Source: Desulfuromusa kysingii
GTDB lineage: Bacteria; Desulfobacterota; Desulfuromonadia; Desulfuromonadales; Geopsychrobacteraceae
Direction of reading: 5' to 3'
NCBI RefSeq assembly: GCF_900107645.1
Contig: NZ_FNQN01000002.1
Span: 248,001-312,000 of the forward strand
DNA: 64,000 nt
Shown here: one piece after another, positions 42,846 through 52,847 of the stretch
Layout of the letters: each line of letters begins with the position of its first letter
How positions within the stretch are numbered: position 1 is the first letter of the stretch
Program-made: the position numbers and the translations under genes
The notes under the pieces: generated by a model
The model's input: only the letters and a program-made list of their open reading frames with translations
Databases searched by the model: none
Told to the model about the DNA's origin: nothing

Positions 42846-43763
42846 TCACCTGGCATATTTATCCCCCTGTTTAGAGTTCCGTCGCTCCAGTTCAGCATCA
42901 ATGGCATTCAGCACTTCCCATTTATTGATTGACCACAAAGGGGCAAGCAGTGCCTTGCGTGGGCCGTCTCCAGTGAGGCGGTGAATAAGCGTCTGTGGGG
43001 GCAACCGTTCAATAAAATCGACGACCGTCTCAACATACTCATCCATCGTCAACATCTGCACCTCACCACGTTTATAATATTCACCCAGAGTTGTCCCCTC
43101 TAAAATATGCAACAGGTGAATTTTGATACCGTCAACATTCAACCGTGCAATCTCAGCCGCAGTTGCCATCATATCAGCATGACTTTCACCGGGAAGGCCC
43201 AGGATGACATGGACACAAACCTTCAGGTTCCGCTGCTTGGCCCGTTGATAGGCGTCAAGAAAGCAGGCATAGTCATGCCCCCGCTGGAGATAATCAAGGG
43301 TACGGTCATAGATACTTTGCAGCCCCAGCTCCAACCAGAGATCTGTTTTCTGATGATATTCTCCGAGCAGATCCATGACCGGTTCCGGGACACAGTCCGG
43401 TCTGGTGCCAATCGCCAAGCCAACCACATCTTCCACTGCAAGTGCCTGATCATAATAATCACGCAACTTGGAAACGGGAGCAAAGGTATTGGAAAAAGGT
43501 TGAAAATAGGCGATAAACCACTTGGCCCGATATTTTCTTCGCATCACCTCTTTGGCATTCTCTATTTGCGTCGCAATCGATTCGCCGCGCTCAATACCGA
43601 CCGAACCGGATCCTCCCGGACCACAGAAAATACAACCATCCGTATTGCGCCCACCTTTGCGGTTCGGACAGCCAAAACCTGCATCAATAGAGATCTTATG
43701 AACTCTGCCACCAAAGCTTTGCTTCAGATGGGTCGAGTAGAGATTGAAAGCTTTTTTTTGCAT
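42846..43763 (-). CDS. YhcC-family radical SAM protein (TIGR01212)
   Basis: The 305-residue protein fits TIGR01212/YhcC: RVHKISIDAGFGCPNRKGGR and DGCIFC give three cysteines with the long gap seen in this family, followed by YFQPFSNTFAPVSKLRDYYDQAL, WLELGLQS and VHVILGLPGESHADM. It probably binds a 4Fe-4S cluster and cleaves SAM; its physiological substrate is unknown. The start is uncertain, since neither the ATG at 43763 nor the TTG at 43799 has a good ribosome site. It seems to stand alone, divergent from the glycogen operon. Confidence 0.85.
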   Translation of the reverse strand: MQKKAFNLYSTHLKQSFGGRVHKISIDAGFGCPNRKGGRNTDGCIFCGPGGSGSVGIERGESIATQIENAKEVMRRKYRAKWFIAYFQPFSNTFAPVSKLRDYYDQALAVEDVVGLAIGTRPDCVPEPVMDLLGEYHQKTDLWLELGLQSIYDRTLDYLQRGHDYACFLDAYQRAKQRNLKVCVHVILGLPGESHADMMATAAEIARLNVDGIKIHLLHILEGTTLGEYYKRGEVQMLTMDEYVETVVDFIERLPPQTLIHRLTGDGPRKALLAPLWSINKWEVLNAIDAELERRNSKQGDKYAR

Positions 43764-43954
43764 GGCCGGAACTATGCCAGTTGCCGGGCGACAGAGCAAG
43801 GGACTTATTTAAAAGGCTCAATTTCAACAACGTAATATTGATAAAAAGTCAGGACGCCACTCTCTGATTCGGTCTATAATGATTCTTTCAGCTCACTTTG
43901 TATCCATACAGTTACTGACGAATAGCAATAACCTGCGAAAGAAAAGGAAAGCGA

Positions 43955-46096
43955 ATGGCAGCCCTTGCCGCGACGCCTGGAAATATAAAGCCCCTGAAAG
44001 TTTGCATCCTCTGGCACATGCATCAACCCGATTATCTCGACCCGATCAGCGGACAGACCCTACTTCCCTGGACCTGGTTGCACGGCGTCAAAGATTATGG
44101 GGAAATGTTAGATACCATTGTCGAAACCGACGCACGGGTCACCGTCAATCTGGTTCCATCCCTCCTTGAACAATTAGAACGTTACAGCAACGGGACAGAT
44201 CATGATCGCTGGCTCGACATCCTCTCACGCAAGCCGGAAGAGCTCGCCGATACCGAACGTCAGTTCATGGTTGAGCATTTCTTCTCCGTGAACGAAGAAA
44301 CCCAGATTCTCGCCCACACCCGGTACCACGAACTGTTTCGTCAACGTGGCAAAGGGGCACGACCCGACGCTCTGAACTTTAACGAACAGGACCTGCTGGA
44401 TTTACAAGTCTGGTTTCTGTTGGCCTGGACAGGTCATTATCTGCGGCAAAAATCCACTCTGGTTGCCAAACTTTTACAGCAGGGGACACATTTCCGCGAA
44501 GAGCAGAAGCAACAGTTGTTAAGTTGCTGCAACGATGAGGTGAAACGAGTCCTCCAATTTCATCGCCAATTAGAAGAGAGTGGTCAAATAGAGATCTCTG
44601 TGACCCCCTATGCCCATCCAATCTTACCGCTCCTTTGTGATTTACATACGGCACAGGAAGCGAGCCCAGGCCTCCCCTTGCCGGCAGCGACATTTCGCTA
44701 CCCGGAAGATGCCCGCTTGCAGGTGCGGGAGGGGTTAAAAACAGCTGAACGGATTTTTGGTCAGCGTCAACGTGGCATGTGGCCAGCAGAAGGGGGCGTC
44801 AGTGAAGCCGCTGTGACCATATTAGCGGAGGAAGGGGCCCTCTGGGGCGCAACGGATGAGGACATCCTCGCCCGTAGCCTTAACGGCGGTCTGAGTGATC
44901 GCAGTAAACTCTATCAGCCTTATGAATACAACGGCCTGCCGTTACTGTTTCGCGACCGTGAACTCTCTGACCGAATCGGTTTTCTTTACGCCAGCTGGGA
45001 TGGCAAAGAAGCGGTCAAAGACCTGTTACAACGGTTGCATACCATCGCTCGATTGGCCCCGGGGGGAACCGTCGCGATCATTCTGGATGGTGAAAACTGT
45101 TGGGAGCGCTATCCTGATAACGGCTACCCTTTTCTGCGCGACCTGTACCTGTCTTTAAACCTTGCCCCGGATTTGCAGATGGAAACAGTTCAAGAAGCCC
45201 TCTCCCACTCTGAACCGCGTCATCTGGACCGGTTAGCTCCCGGATCATGGATTCGTTCCGACTTTACTACCTGGGTGGGCCATTCTGAAGAAAATCTGGC
45301 ATGGGAGCTGCTACATCAGGCGCGCCAGGACACTGTCACCAATGAAATCCACCACGCCCTTGAACACCCGGATGAGCCCCTCACTGATCTGGTGCGTGAA
45401 CTCCTTCGTGCCGAAGGGAGTGACTGGTTCTGGTGGTACGGTGATGAACATGCTTCAGCTCAGGCTGAAATTTTTGACCAGCTGTTCCGCCGGCACCTCG
45501 AAGGGTTGTATCAACTTCAAGGTCTTTCTGCCCCAGCCCATCTGTTTAAGGCGATTAAACCTGTTTCGGTCAAGGCCGCAGGCTTTGAACCCACCGCATG
45601 TTTTACCCCTGAGATCGATGGTTTGGTTGGAGATTATTTTGAGTGGTTAGCTGCAGGTTGTATTGAGCTGTCGGTTGGTGGTGCTATGTATGCCAGTCGT
45701 GAGAGCTTACAGAAACTGCACTACGGTTATGATGCCGCCAATCTCTACTTCAGGATCGACCAGATTGCGATGATCAGACGTCTTGCAGGCCAGAAAGGGA
45801 TCTTTGAGATCCGTTTGATGATCAAAGAACTCTTTTATATCCGCTATAATCTTAGTAACAACATCCTTGAGATTTGCCGTAACGGCCAAGTTTTGGCCTC
45901 AGGAGAGGCGGCGAGTGATCAAGTCTTAGAGATGGCGGTTCCATTGGACAAGCTCGAGCTTCATCCCGGTGATATGGTGACCTTGAGTTGCCACGTCTAT
46001 AAAGATAAACGTGAAAACGGCCGGTGGCCAACTGAAGGCAGTGCCAGCTTCTGTTACCGTGGAGCGGTTCTGGATGAAGAAAACTGGCTGGTTTAA
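43955..46096 (+). CDS. Glycoside hydrolase family 57 alpha-glucan enzyme
   Basis: The 713-residue protein has the GH57 motifs: LWHMHQPDYLDP (motif 1), a middle MWPAEGGVSEAAV (motif 3, with the nucleophile Glu), ATDEDILARSL and later ILDGENCWERYPDNG (motif 4, with Asp). GH57 members include amylases, 4-alpha-glucanotransferases and branching enzymes. The C-terminal 180 residues carry beta-sandwich type sequence. Neighbouring GalT-like and GH13-glycogen synthase genes place it in alpha-glucan metabolism. Transcription may start at a TATAAT at 43875-43880. Confidence 0.9.
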   Translation: MAALAATPGNIKPLKVCILWHMHQPDYLDPISGQTLLPWTWLHGVKDYGEMLDTIVETDARVTVNLVPSLLEQLERYSNGTDHDRWLDILSRKPEELADTERQFMVEHFFSVNEETQILAHTRYHELFRQRGKGARPDALNFNEQDLLDLQVWFLLAWTGHYLRQKSTLVAKLLQQGTHFREEQKQQLLSCCNDEVKRVLQFHRQLEESGQIEISVTPYAHPILPLLCDLHTAQEASPGLPLPAATFRYPEDARLQVREGLKTAERIFGQRQRGMWPAEGGVSEAAVTILAEEGALWGATDEDILARSLNGGLSDRSKLYQPYEYNGLPLLFRDRELSDRIGFLYASWDGKEAVKDLLQRLHTIARLAPGGTVAIILDGENCWERYPDNGYPFLRDLYLSLNLAPDLQMETVQEALSHSEPRHLDRLAPGSWIRSDFTTWVGHSEENLAWELLHQARQDTVTNEIHHALEHPDEPLTDLVRELLRAEGSDWFWWYGDEHASAQAEIFDQLFRRHLEGLYQLQGLSAPAHLFKAIKPVSVKAAGFEPTACFTPEIDGLVGDYFEWLAAGCIELSVGGAMYASRESLQKLHYGYDAANLYFRIDQIAMIRRLAGQKGIFEIRLMIKELFYIRYNLSNNILEICRNGQVLASGEAASDQVLEMAVPLDKLELHPGDMVTLSCHVYKDKRENGRWPTEGSASFCYRGAVLDEENWLV

Positions 46097-46157
46097 TGTT
46101 AAAATAGTATTTTTGCTGACCGGATAAAAACGTTCTTACCTTGAAAGGAAAAAGTCA

Positions 46158-47210
46158 TTGTCAGAACTACGTTGGGATCCATTAAAAGATAATTGGACTA
46201 TTCTCTCGCTGGGGCAAGGCCGTCGGCCACAAGATTTCTGGCAACAGCATGAAGCTCCCCCCGCCAGTTTTTGCCCTTTTTGCTCCGGAAATGAAAGTCA
46301 TACCCCGGCGGAAATTTATGCTCACCGTCCGGGAGGAAGCCCTCCCAATCATCCGGGATGGCAAGTCCGGGTCATTCCAAACAAAGTTCCGGTTCTCGGG
46401 ATTGAAGGAGAACTGGACAACCGGGCAGAGGGGCTTTACGACCGGATGAACGGCATCGGCGCCCATGAATTGATTATTGAAACGCCTGACCACGAAACCC
46501 AATTGGCGGATATGACAATTGAACAGATGACTGAAGTCCTGAAAGCCTACCGGGCACGGTTGCTGGACCTGCGGAATGATAGCCGCTTCCGCTATATTTT
46601 CATCTTCAAAAACTGTCGAGTTGGCACCGCTTCCCGTATCCGCCATTCCCACTCTCAGCTCATTGCCGTGCCGCTGATACCACCATTGGTGGCCACGGAA
46701 CTGAACTCTTGCCGTGAACATTTCCAGCGCAAAGAGCGGTGTCTGATCTGCGACCTGATTAAACAGGAACGCAAACAAAAAGAGCGCATTGTCAGTGATG
46801 ACGGTGCCTTTCTGGTTTACGCCCCTTATGCTTCTCGCTTTCCCTTTGAGTTGATGATCACTCCGGTAGAGCACAAGCATGACTTTGCGGCACAGACCGA
46901 TCAACAATTGAAACAACTCGCGAGGACTCTACGCCAGTCCCTGCAACGAATCAGAACAGTTTTACGTGACCCACCCTACTCATTAATTCTGCATAGTGCT
47001 CCGCCGGTCCATTCTCGCTGGGGACGTCCCGATTATTGGGCGATGCTCCCCTTTAATTACCATTGGCATATTGAACTGGCCCCGAAGCTCACCAGAATGA
47101 CCGGCTTTGAATGGGGCTCAGGTTTCCATATCAACCCAACGGCACCAGAAGAGGCGGCTGATTTTTTACGCCGGGCAGACATCAACGCGACGGTGAAACA
47201 TGACAGCTAA
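46158..47210 (+). CDS. galT: GalT-like nucleotidyltransferase, candidate ADP-glucose phosphorylase
   Basis: The 350-residue protein resembles galactose-1-phosphate uridylyltransferase. Zinc-site cysteines appear as FCPFCSGNE near residue 40; the active HxHxQ motif is RHSHSQL near residue 174, where classical GalT has HPHGQ. A second CxxC (CLICDLIKQE) and HIELAPKL near the end complete the fold. No other galactose gene is nearby. The HSHSQ form and the glycogen setting suggest transfer with ADP-glucose instead. The start is TTG with AAAGGAA upstream. Its stop overlaps the next start. Confidence 0.78.
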   Translation: MSELRWDPLKDNWTILSLGQGRRPQDFWQQHEAPPASFCPFCSGNESHTPAEIYAHRPGGSPPNHPGWQVRVIPNKVPVLGIEGELDNRAEGLYDRMNGIGAHELIIETPDHETQLADMTIEQMTEVLKAYRARLLDLRNDSRFRYIFIFKNCRVGTASRIRHSHSQLIAVPLIPPLVATELNSCREHFQRKERCLICDLIKQERKQKERIVSDDGAFLVYAPYASRFPFELMITPVEHKHDFAAQTDQQLKQLARTLRQSLQRIRTVLRDPPYSLILHSAPPVHSRWGRPDYWAMLPFNYHWHIELAPKLTRMTGFEWGSGFHINPTAPEEAADFLRRADINATVKHDS

Positions 47211-50200
47211 TTTTTTACAAAGGTACTACCCACTGGGTCTACAGTGTGGCCGCAACGCCTGGGATGGAGCACGACTGACACCACAGTTTTCACAAACCCC
47301 ACGGCCCCAATGGACTTACTTCCGTCACTTACTTGCAGATCACCTGCGGACAGTAGCAACATCCCCCTTTACCGCAGCAGAGATGGAGCTTTGGGCGACG
47401 CTGAATGAGGTGCTGCGCTACGTTGCCAGTGACTTCCTCAACAGACGGGGTTTCCGGCTGCAAAACAACCAAATCAGCCTAGCCGACAAAACTCTCCAGG
47501 TGGCAAATGTCGATCATCTGTTACAACAATATTTACAACTTTTCCCGGTCCCTGAAATCGAGTTAAAGCAGATAGATTCTGCGAGGCTGATTTCTCTGCT
47601 GGAGGAGACACAGCAGACTCGGGAGCTGTTTCTGGAACTGGTGCTGCTCTACGTCCAGAGTCAAAATGTAGCATTGCAACCGGCGCGGACCCTTTTTGCT
47701 ACGGAAGAGCAGCGGCTAAATGACGTCAGCCGTTATCGTCAGCAACTTGAGTTCATCGATCAGGAGATACCAGAAACAACAGACACTTTTAGCTCGCGAC
47801 CACAAACACTCCTGGCACGACTGCTGGAATCCATCCGACAAGGGAAAACTCTGCAACAACAATTAACTCTCTTGCGGCAGATCTGGGGCGCTATCCTGCC
47901 AAAAACATTACTGGATCGCATTTCTACTGCTTTTGAACAATATGAACAGGAGGGCTTCCAACCTGGATTCCCGGGGAAACCAGAAACAATCGCATTAAAC
48001 CCGGCAGTTTCTATGGATGAAGAATATGCCGATTTTACCATTGACCACGACTGGATGTCACGGACGGTGTTACTGGCGAAGTCAACCTATGTCTGGTTGG
48101 TACAACTTTCGCAAAAATACCAGCGCTCGATTCAGCGCCTTGACCAGATTCCGGATCAAGAGTTGGACCAACTCACCGACGACGGCTTTACCAGCCTCTG
48201 GTTGATTGGCATCTGGGAGCGCTCGAAAGCCTCTTTAAAAGTCAAGAACCTCAGCGGTCAACGACAAGTTGCCGCATCGGCCTACGCGATTGATGATTAC
48301 CGGGTTGCCGCTGACTTGGGCGGTGACAGCGCGCTGGAGGATTTACGCCACCGTTGCCGCCAACGTGGACTGGACTTGGCTTGTGATGTGGTCACCAACC
48401 ACACCGGAATTGAGTCAGCTTTGTTGCGCGAACATCCCGATTGGTTTATCCAGCTTCCTCATCCGCCATATCCTAGCTATCGTTTCACCGGTGTCGATCT
48501 AAGTGAAGACCCCACCTATGCGATGCAGATTGAAGATGGCTATTTTGATCATAGTGAAGCGGCCGTGGTCTGTCGCTACCAGAACCGTCAGACCGGAGAG
48601 GTTCGTTTCATCTATCATGGCAATGACGGAACCCACCTGCCGTGGAACGATACAGCACAATTAAATTATCTCTTACCTGAAGTCCGTGAAGCCATGATTC
48701 GCCTGATTATCGAGGTGGCGAAACGGTTTCGAATTATCCGCTTTGATGCCGCTATGACGCTGGCGAAAAAACACTTTCAGCGTCTTTGGTTCCCCCTCCC
48801 TGGAGGCGGTTCCGGAGTCCCATCACGGACCGATTATGCTATGAGTCAGGAAGAGTTCAATCGCCACTTTCCCGTCGAGTTCTGGCGAGAATTGGTCGAT
48901 CGGATTCGCGTCGAGGCTCCCGACACGCTGTTGGTGGCTGAAGCCTTCTGGTTGATGGAAGGCTATTTTGTCCGCACCCTGGGGATGCACAGGGTCTACA
49001 ACAGCGCCTTTATGAACATGTTAAAGAACGAGGAAAACGGCAAATACAGGGAAACCCTGAAGAATATTCTGGCCTTTGATCCGGCCATATTGCAACGCTT
49101 TGTCAACTTTATGAGCAACCCGGACGAAGAGCCCGCCGTTGAACAATTTGGCGATGGCGACAAATATTTCTGCGTCGCGACAATGCTGGCGACGATGCCA
49201 GGGTTGCCGATGTTTGGGCATGGTCAGGTTGAGGGATTACACGAAAAGTATGGGATGGAGTATCAGGCGCCACGTTGGCAGGAACAGGCCAATCAGCAAT
49301 TGATTGAGCGACATGAGCAGCAGATCTTCCCTCTGCTGCGTAAGCGGTCATTGTTCAGTGGCGCTGAAATGTTCCAACTCTACGATTTTTCTTCAACTTA
49401 TGGCGTCGAAGAGGATGTTCTTGCCTACAGCAACAGGTTAGCAAACAATACGGTTCTGGTCCTCTGTAACAATTCGCAGAAACAGATTTCCGGTAAAATA
49501 GGCCCGGCGGTGCCGATGGCCGATAAAAACGGGGTGAGCTTCCTCCACGCCTGCGGCATTGATGCCGATCAAGACTTTGTGCTGATGACCAACATCAGTG
49601 GTGGGCTGCAATGTCTTCAACCCGCAGAACAACTCCGCTCAGGGGGGAACTTCCATCTCCAACCTTACAGCCATCGGGTTCTGACCCATTTCAATAGTCT
49701 ATCGGATCAAGACGGTCGTTGGCAGATGATCTGGGAGCGCTACGGTGATTCCGAACGACGGAATCTGTTGCTTGACCACGATGCAATCCTCATTGAATCC
49801 AGCTGGGATCTGGCCCACGCACTTCTTGAGCAGTCTTTTAGCAACAGGACTCACTCCAAATTTGAGCAACTCATCGAGAGACTCTTCGCCTGCTACCAAG
49901 CAGACAGGGTCACTTTGATGCCAGCAGAATACCTGCTTGAGATCATCGTTCAGGTCCTTTTCCCCGGATCAATGCTGCAAAAGGCTGACTTTTTAGAGCT
50001 GGCAACCCTCTTGCAGCGATCTCATCCCATGGATGATCGACAACTGTTCCAACAGCTTGATCGCTTCTTCAACCAACAATCATTCAGGACCCTGCTCTCC
50101 TGCCACTACTACGATCATGTCGACTGGCTTGCCGAGGAAAAACTCACAGATTTCTGTCTGATGATGCTGCAATTTGAAATCTTTAACTGTCGCTCAATAG

Positions 50201-51864
50201 CGAAACATGACCTGCCAGCAGCTCAAGCAAGAATTCTACAGCTGCTGAAGCAGCTCAAGCGGCTGACCCGATTGGCGAAACAGGTGGGCTATCAAGTTGA
50301 CGCATTGTTGCAGCAACTTGAGACCGAAAAGATCACCGCGAAGGTTATTCCTGTCACAAAAGACCAAGGGATGAAGATCCTCTTCGTCGCCTCAGAGGCA
50401 ACCCCTTTTGCCAAAACCGGCGGTTTAGCCGATGTCGTGGGCTCCTTGCCGCGAGCGTTGCGGCAACTCGGCCATGATGTGCAGGTGGTGATCCCTTATT
50501 ATCGGGAAACCGCACGGGTAAAGGTCCCTCAAGTTAAACAAAATAAAAGCATTGAGATCACCTTCCACAACCGAGCTTTCCGAGGCAGTCTGAAACAGGC
50601 GGTCTACGATGGGGTCCCCTACTGGTTCATCGATACGCCTGAACTCTTTGATCGTGAAGGACTTTATGGAACCGCAGCAGGTGACTATGAGGATAACAGT
50701 TTACGTTTTGGCTTTTTCTCAAAAGCGATCCTTGAAATGGCAAAGGTGCTTGATTTCAAACCTGACATTATCCACATCCATGACTGGCAGAGCAGCCTGA
50801 TTCCCGCGTTGCTCAAGACCAGCTATAGCCAACAGGAATTTTATGCGCACACCAGAACCCTGTTGACTATCCACAATCTGGGCTATCAAGGAATGTGTGC
50901 GACTGACACCTTAATGAAACTGGAATTACCCCCGGAGTTAGGTTCATCTTCAGCTCTGGAATACTACGGCCGCTTATCGATCCTCAAAGGTGGAATTAAC
51001 TTTGTGGATTTGATTAATACCGTCTCCCCCACCTATTGTCAGGAAATCCAAATTCCTGGGCAGGGACAAGGTTTCGACGGTCTCTTGCGCGACCGCCGCG
51101 AAGATCTCTCTGGGATCATTAATGGTCTGGATCAGCGCGTCTGGAACCCGGAAACAGATCATCATCTGTCCCACCACTATGCTGCTAAAAATTTACGCGG
51201 CAAGGGGTTCTGCAAATCCTCGTTACAAAAAGAACTCAATCTGACCACCCGCAAAGATGCCCCCATCATTGCTGTCATCAGCCGTCTCGACCAGCAAAAA
51301 GGGATCGACCTGATTGAGGCAATCTGGGAACAACTTCTGGATCGCGACGTTCAATTTGTCCTCTTGGGTTCAGGCAGCCAACCACAGATGCAATTCTGGC
51401 AAGAGCAGCAAGGACGTTATCCCGGTCAGGTTTCGATCAACCTGACCTTTGACGAGACCCTTTCACACCGGATCTATGCGGCAGCGGATCTGCTGTTGGT
51501 CCCGAGTCGCTATGAACCTTGCGGCCTCACCCAGATGATTGCACTCACTTACGGCGCCTTGCCGATCGTCCGCCGCACTGGTGGACTTGCGGATACGGTC
51601 ATTGATGTCAATGAGAAGCCGAAATCAGGCTACGGCTTTGTCTTTGAGAGATCAGATCCTTCAGAGTTATTGCATGCGATTGACCGAGCGTTGGAACTTT
51701 ATGCGAACCAGAAAGGTTGGCGATCGATCGTCAAGCGAGGGATGTCTCAAGATTTCAGCTGGGGCCACTCTGCCCAGCGCTATCAAGCTTTATATCAAGA
51801 CATGCAGGCAAAACAGGCCGAAAACAAGGTCTTGGAGGATAAACCTGTTTCGCCCAAAACCTGA
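47200..51864 (+). CDS. glgA: GH13 alpha-amylase - glycogen synthase (GlgA) fusion
   Basis: The 1554-residue protein joins two full enzymes. Residues about 1-1050 hold a GH13 domain with CDVVTNHTG, IIRFDAAMTL (nucleophile Asp) and LVAEAFW (acid Glu), plus an extended helical N-terminus. Residues 1058-1540 form a complete GT5 glycogen synthase: KILFVASEATPFAKTGGLAD (KxGG ADP-glucose loop), DIIHIHDWQSSLIPALLK, and PSRYEPCGLTQMIALTYGALP with the catalytic Glu. No stop or frameshift separates them, and the Met1058 codon has no ribosome site placed for independent translation. It should both elongate and trim alpha-glucan. Confidence 0.9.
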   Translation: MTANFLQRYYPLGLQCGRNAWDGARLTPQFSQTPRPQWTYFRHLLADHLRTVATSPFTAAEMELWATLNEVLRYVASDFLNRRGFRLQNNQISLADKTLQVANVDHLLQQYLQLFPVPEIELKQIDSARLISLLEETQQTRELFLELVLLYVQSQNVALQPARTLFATEEQRLNDVSRYRQQLEFIDQEIPETTDTFSSRPQTLLARLLESIRQGKTLQQQLTLLRQIWGAILPKTLLDRISTAFEQYEQEGFQPGFPGKPETIALNPAVSMDEEYADFTIDHDWMSRTVLLAKSTYVWLVQLSQKYQRSIQRLDQIPDQELDQLTDDGFTSLWLIGIWERSKASLKVKNLSGQRQVAASAYAIDDYRVAADLGGDSALEDLRHRCRQRGLDLACDVVTNHTGIESALLREHPDWFIQLPHPPYPSYRFTGVDLSEDPTYAMQIEDGYFDHSEAAVVCRYQNRQTGEVRFIYHGNDGTHLPWNDTAQLNYLLPEVREAMIRLIIEVAKRFRIIRFDAAMTLAKKHFQRLWFPLPGGGSGVPSRTDYAMSQEEFNRHFPVEFWRELVDRIRVEAPDTLLVAEAFWLMEGYFVRTLGMHRVYNSAFMNMLKNEENGKYRETLKNILAFDPAILQRFVNFMSNPDEEPAVEQFGDGDKYFCVATMLATMPGLPMFGHGQVEGLHEKYGMEYQAPRWQEQANQQLIERHEQQIFPLLRKRSLFSGAEMFQLYDFSSTYGVEEDVLAYSNRLANNTVLVLCNNSQKQISGKIGPAVPMADKNGVSFLHACGIDADQDFVLMTNISGGLQCLQPAEQLRSGGNFHLQPYSHRVLTHFNSLSDQDGRWQMIWERYGDSERRNLLLDHDAILIESSWDLAHALLEQSFSNRTHSKFEQLIERLFACYQADRVTLMPAEYLLEIIVQVLFPGSMLQKADFLELATLLQRSHPMDDRQLFQQLDRFFNQQSFRTLLSCHYYDHVDWLAEEKLTDFCLMMLQFEIFNCRSIAKHDLPAAQARILQLLKQLKRLTRLAKQVGYQVDALLQQLETEKITAKVIPVTKDQGMKILFVASEATPFAKTGGLADVVGSLPRALRQLGHDVQVVIPYYRETARVKVPQVKQNKSIEITFHNRAFRGSLKQAVYDGVPYWFIDTPELFDREGLYGTAAGDYEDNSLRFGFFSKAILEMAKVLDFKPDIIHIHDWQSSLIPALLKTSYSQQEFYAHTRTLLTIHNLGYQGMCATDTLMKLELPPELGSSSALEYYGRLSILKGGINFVDLINTVSPTYCQEIQIPGQGQGFDGLLRDRREDLSGIINGLDQRVWNPETDHHLSHHYAAKNLRGKGFCKSSLQKELNLTTRKDAPIIAVISRLDQQKGIDLIEAIWEQLLDRDVQFVLLGSGSQPQMQFWQEQQGRYPGQVSINLTFDETLSHRIYAAADLLLVPSRYEPCGLTQMIALTYGALPIVRRTGGLADTVIDVNEKPKSGYGFVFERSDPSELLHAIDRALELYANQKGWRSIVKRGMSQDFSWGHSAQRYQALYQDMQAKQAENKVLEDKPVSPKT

Positions 51865-51876
51865 CGAAGTCTTCAC

Positions 51877-52716
51877 TCACAACACCAAGGGAGTTTCACG
51901 GAGACAACTCCATTCGCCCATGGATGCATCATAAAGTCGATATTGCGGATATCCAAGCAGCTCCAGAACAAAAACACAAAAAGCGGCGCGGATACCCGAC
52001 TGACAATAGGTGACGATGGTCTTGTCACGACGGAAGCCCAGATCGGTCAACATCCTTTCCAGTTCATTGTTTGACTTGAGAAACTCCGCTGCCCCCTCGC
52101 TGGGGGCAGCCAACAATAGATCTGACCAGGGACAGTGTCGTGCACCGGGAAGATGTCCACGACGCAGATTTTTAGTCTCTTCTATCCCCCAGTACTCAGC
52201 TTCCCGGCGGGCGTCCCAAATTTGTACTTCCGGGTTCTGGCACCATGATCGCAGCTCTTTCCAGCCGATAAAATAGTTCTCCCGGCGCTTAATGATCATG
52301 TCGGAGCCAAACTCTGGACGTTCTAAGATTTTAGAAACCGGACGCTGCTGGCTTATCCAACCTCTGCCACTGCCATCAAGGATACTGACGTTATCGACTC
52401 CAAAATGGCGGCAGACACATCTGAACCTCGCAGCGAGAAGACCGTTCTCATCATCATAAATAATGTAGTGTTTGTCGCGTTTGAGCCCAAGGTCATGACA
52501 GACAGTCTGAAACTCATCAGCAGTCATGACATATTGGGTCTTCTCACCGTTAGTGTCATAGCGTTTAAGGTGGGGATTGGTGGGCGAACAGACAGCTCCG
52601 GGGATATGCCCCTGTAGATAGGAGCTCTTATTCCGGGGATTTTCAATCACCTGAATTTGAGAATTATTCAAGTTCTCTTGCAGCCACTCAGGGCTGACCA
52701 GCAAGGGGATCGTCAT
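51877..52716 (-). CDS. Tandem rhodanese sulfurtransferase
   Basis: The 279-residue protein has two rhodanese domains (about residues 5-125 and 150-275). The first lacks a catalytic cysteine loop. The second has the active loop TYCQSGIRAA, giving the persulfide cysteine. The thiosulfate or 3-mercaptopyruvate type cannot be told apart from this loop alone. The open frame extends upstream to a TTG at 52785, but the domain begins right after the ATG at 52716, making that the better start. It is convergent with the glycogen fusion gene with only 12 bases between the stops. Confidence 0.85.
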   Translation of the reverse strand: MTIPLLVSPEWLQENLNNSQIQVIENPRNKSSYLQGHIPGAVCSPTNPHLKRYDTNGEKTQYVMTADEFQTVCHDLGLKRDKHYIIYDDENGLLAARFRCVCRHFGVDNVSILDGSGRGWISQQRPVSKILERPEFGSDMIIKRRENYFIGWKELRSWCQNPEVQIWDARREAEYWGIEETKNLRRGHLPGARHCPWSDLLLAAPSEGAAEFLKSNNELERMLTDLGFRRDKTIVTYCQSGIRAAFCVFVLELLGYPQYRLYDASMGEWSCLRETPLVL

Positions 52717-52847
52717 CAGGTGTTGTGCTCCGGTTAGAGACGGTAGAACAGGAGCTATTTTAAACAGCTCCTCTACCTTCACCAAGGCTTGGCGATAGTC
52801 ACAGAATCAACCACTTGACAGGCTTGAACATCTCATTCTGAACCCTG

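Noticed and set aside
50371-51864. Separate glgA gene starting at the internal Met
   Set aside because: No suitably placed ribosome site is found before 50371, and the frame is continuous with the GH13 domain.
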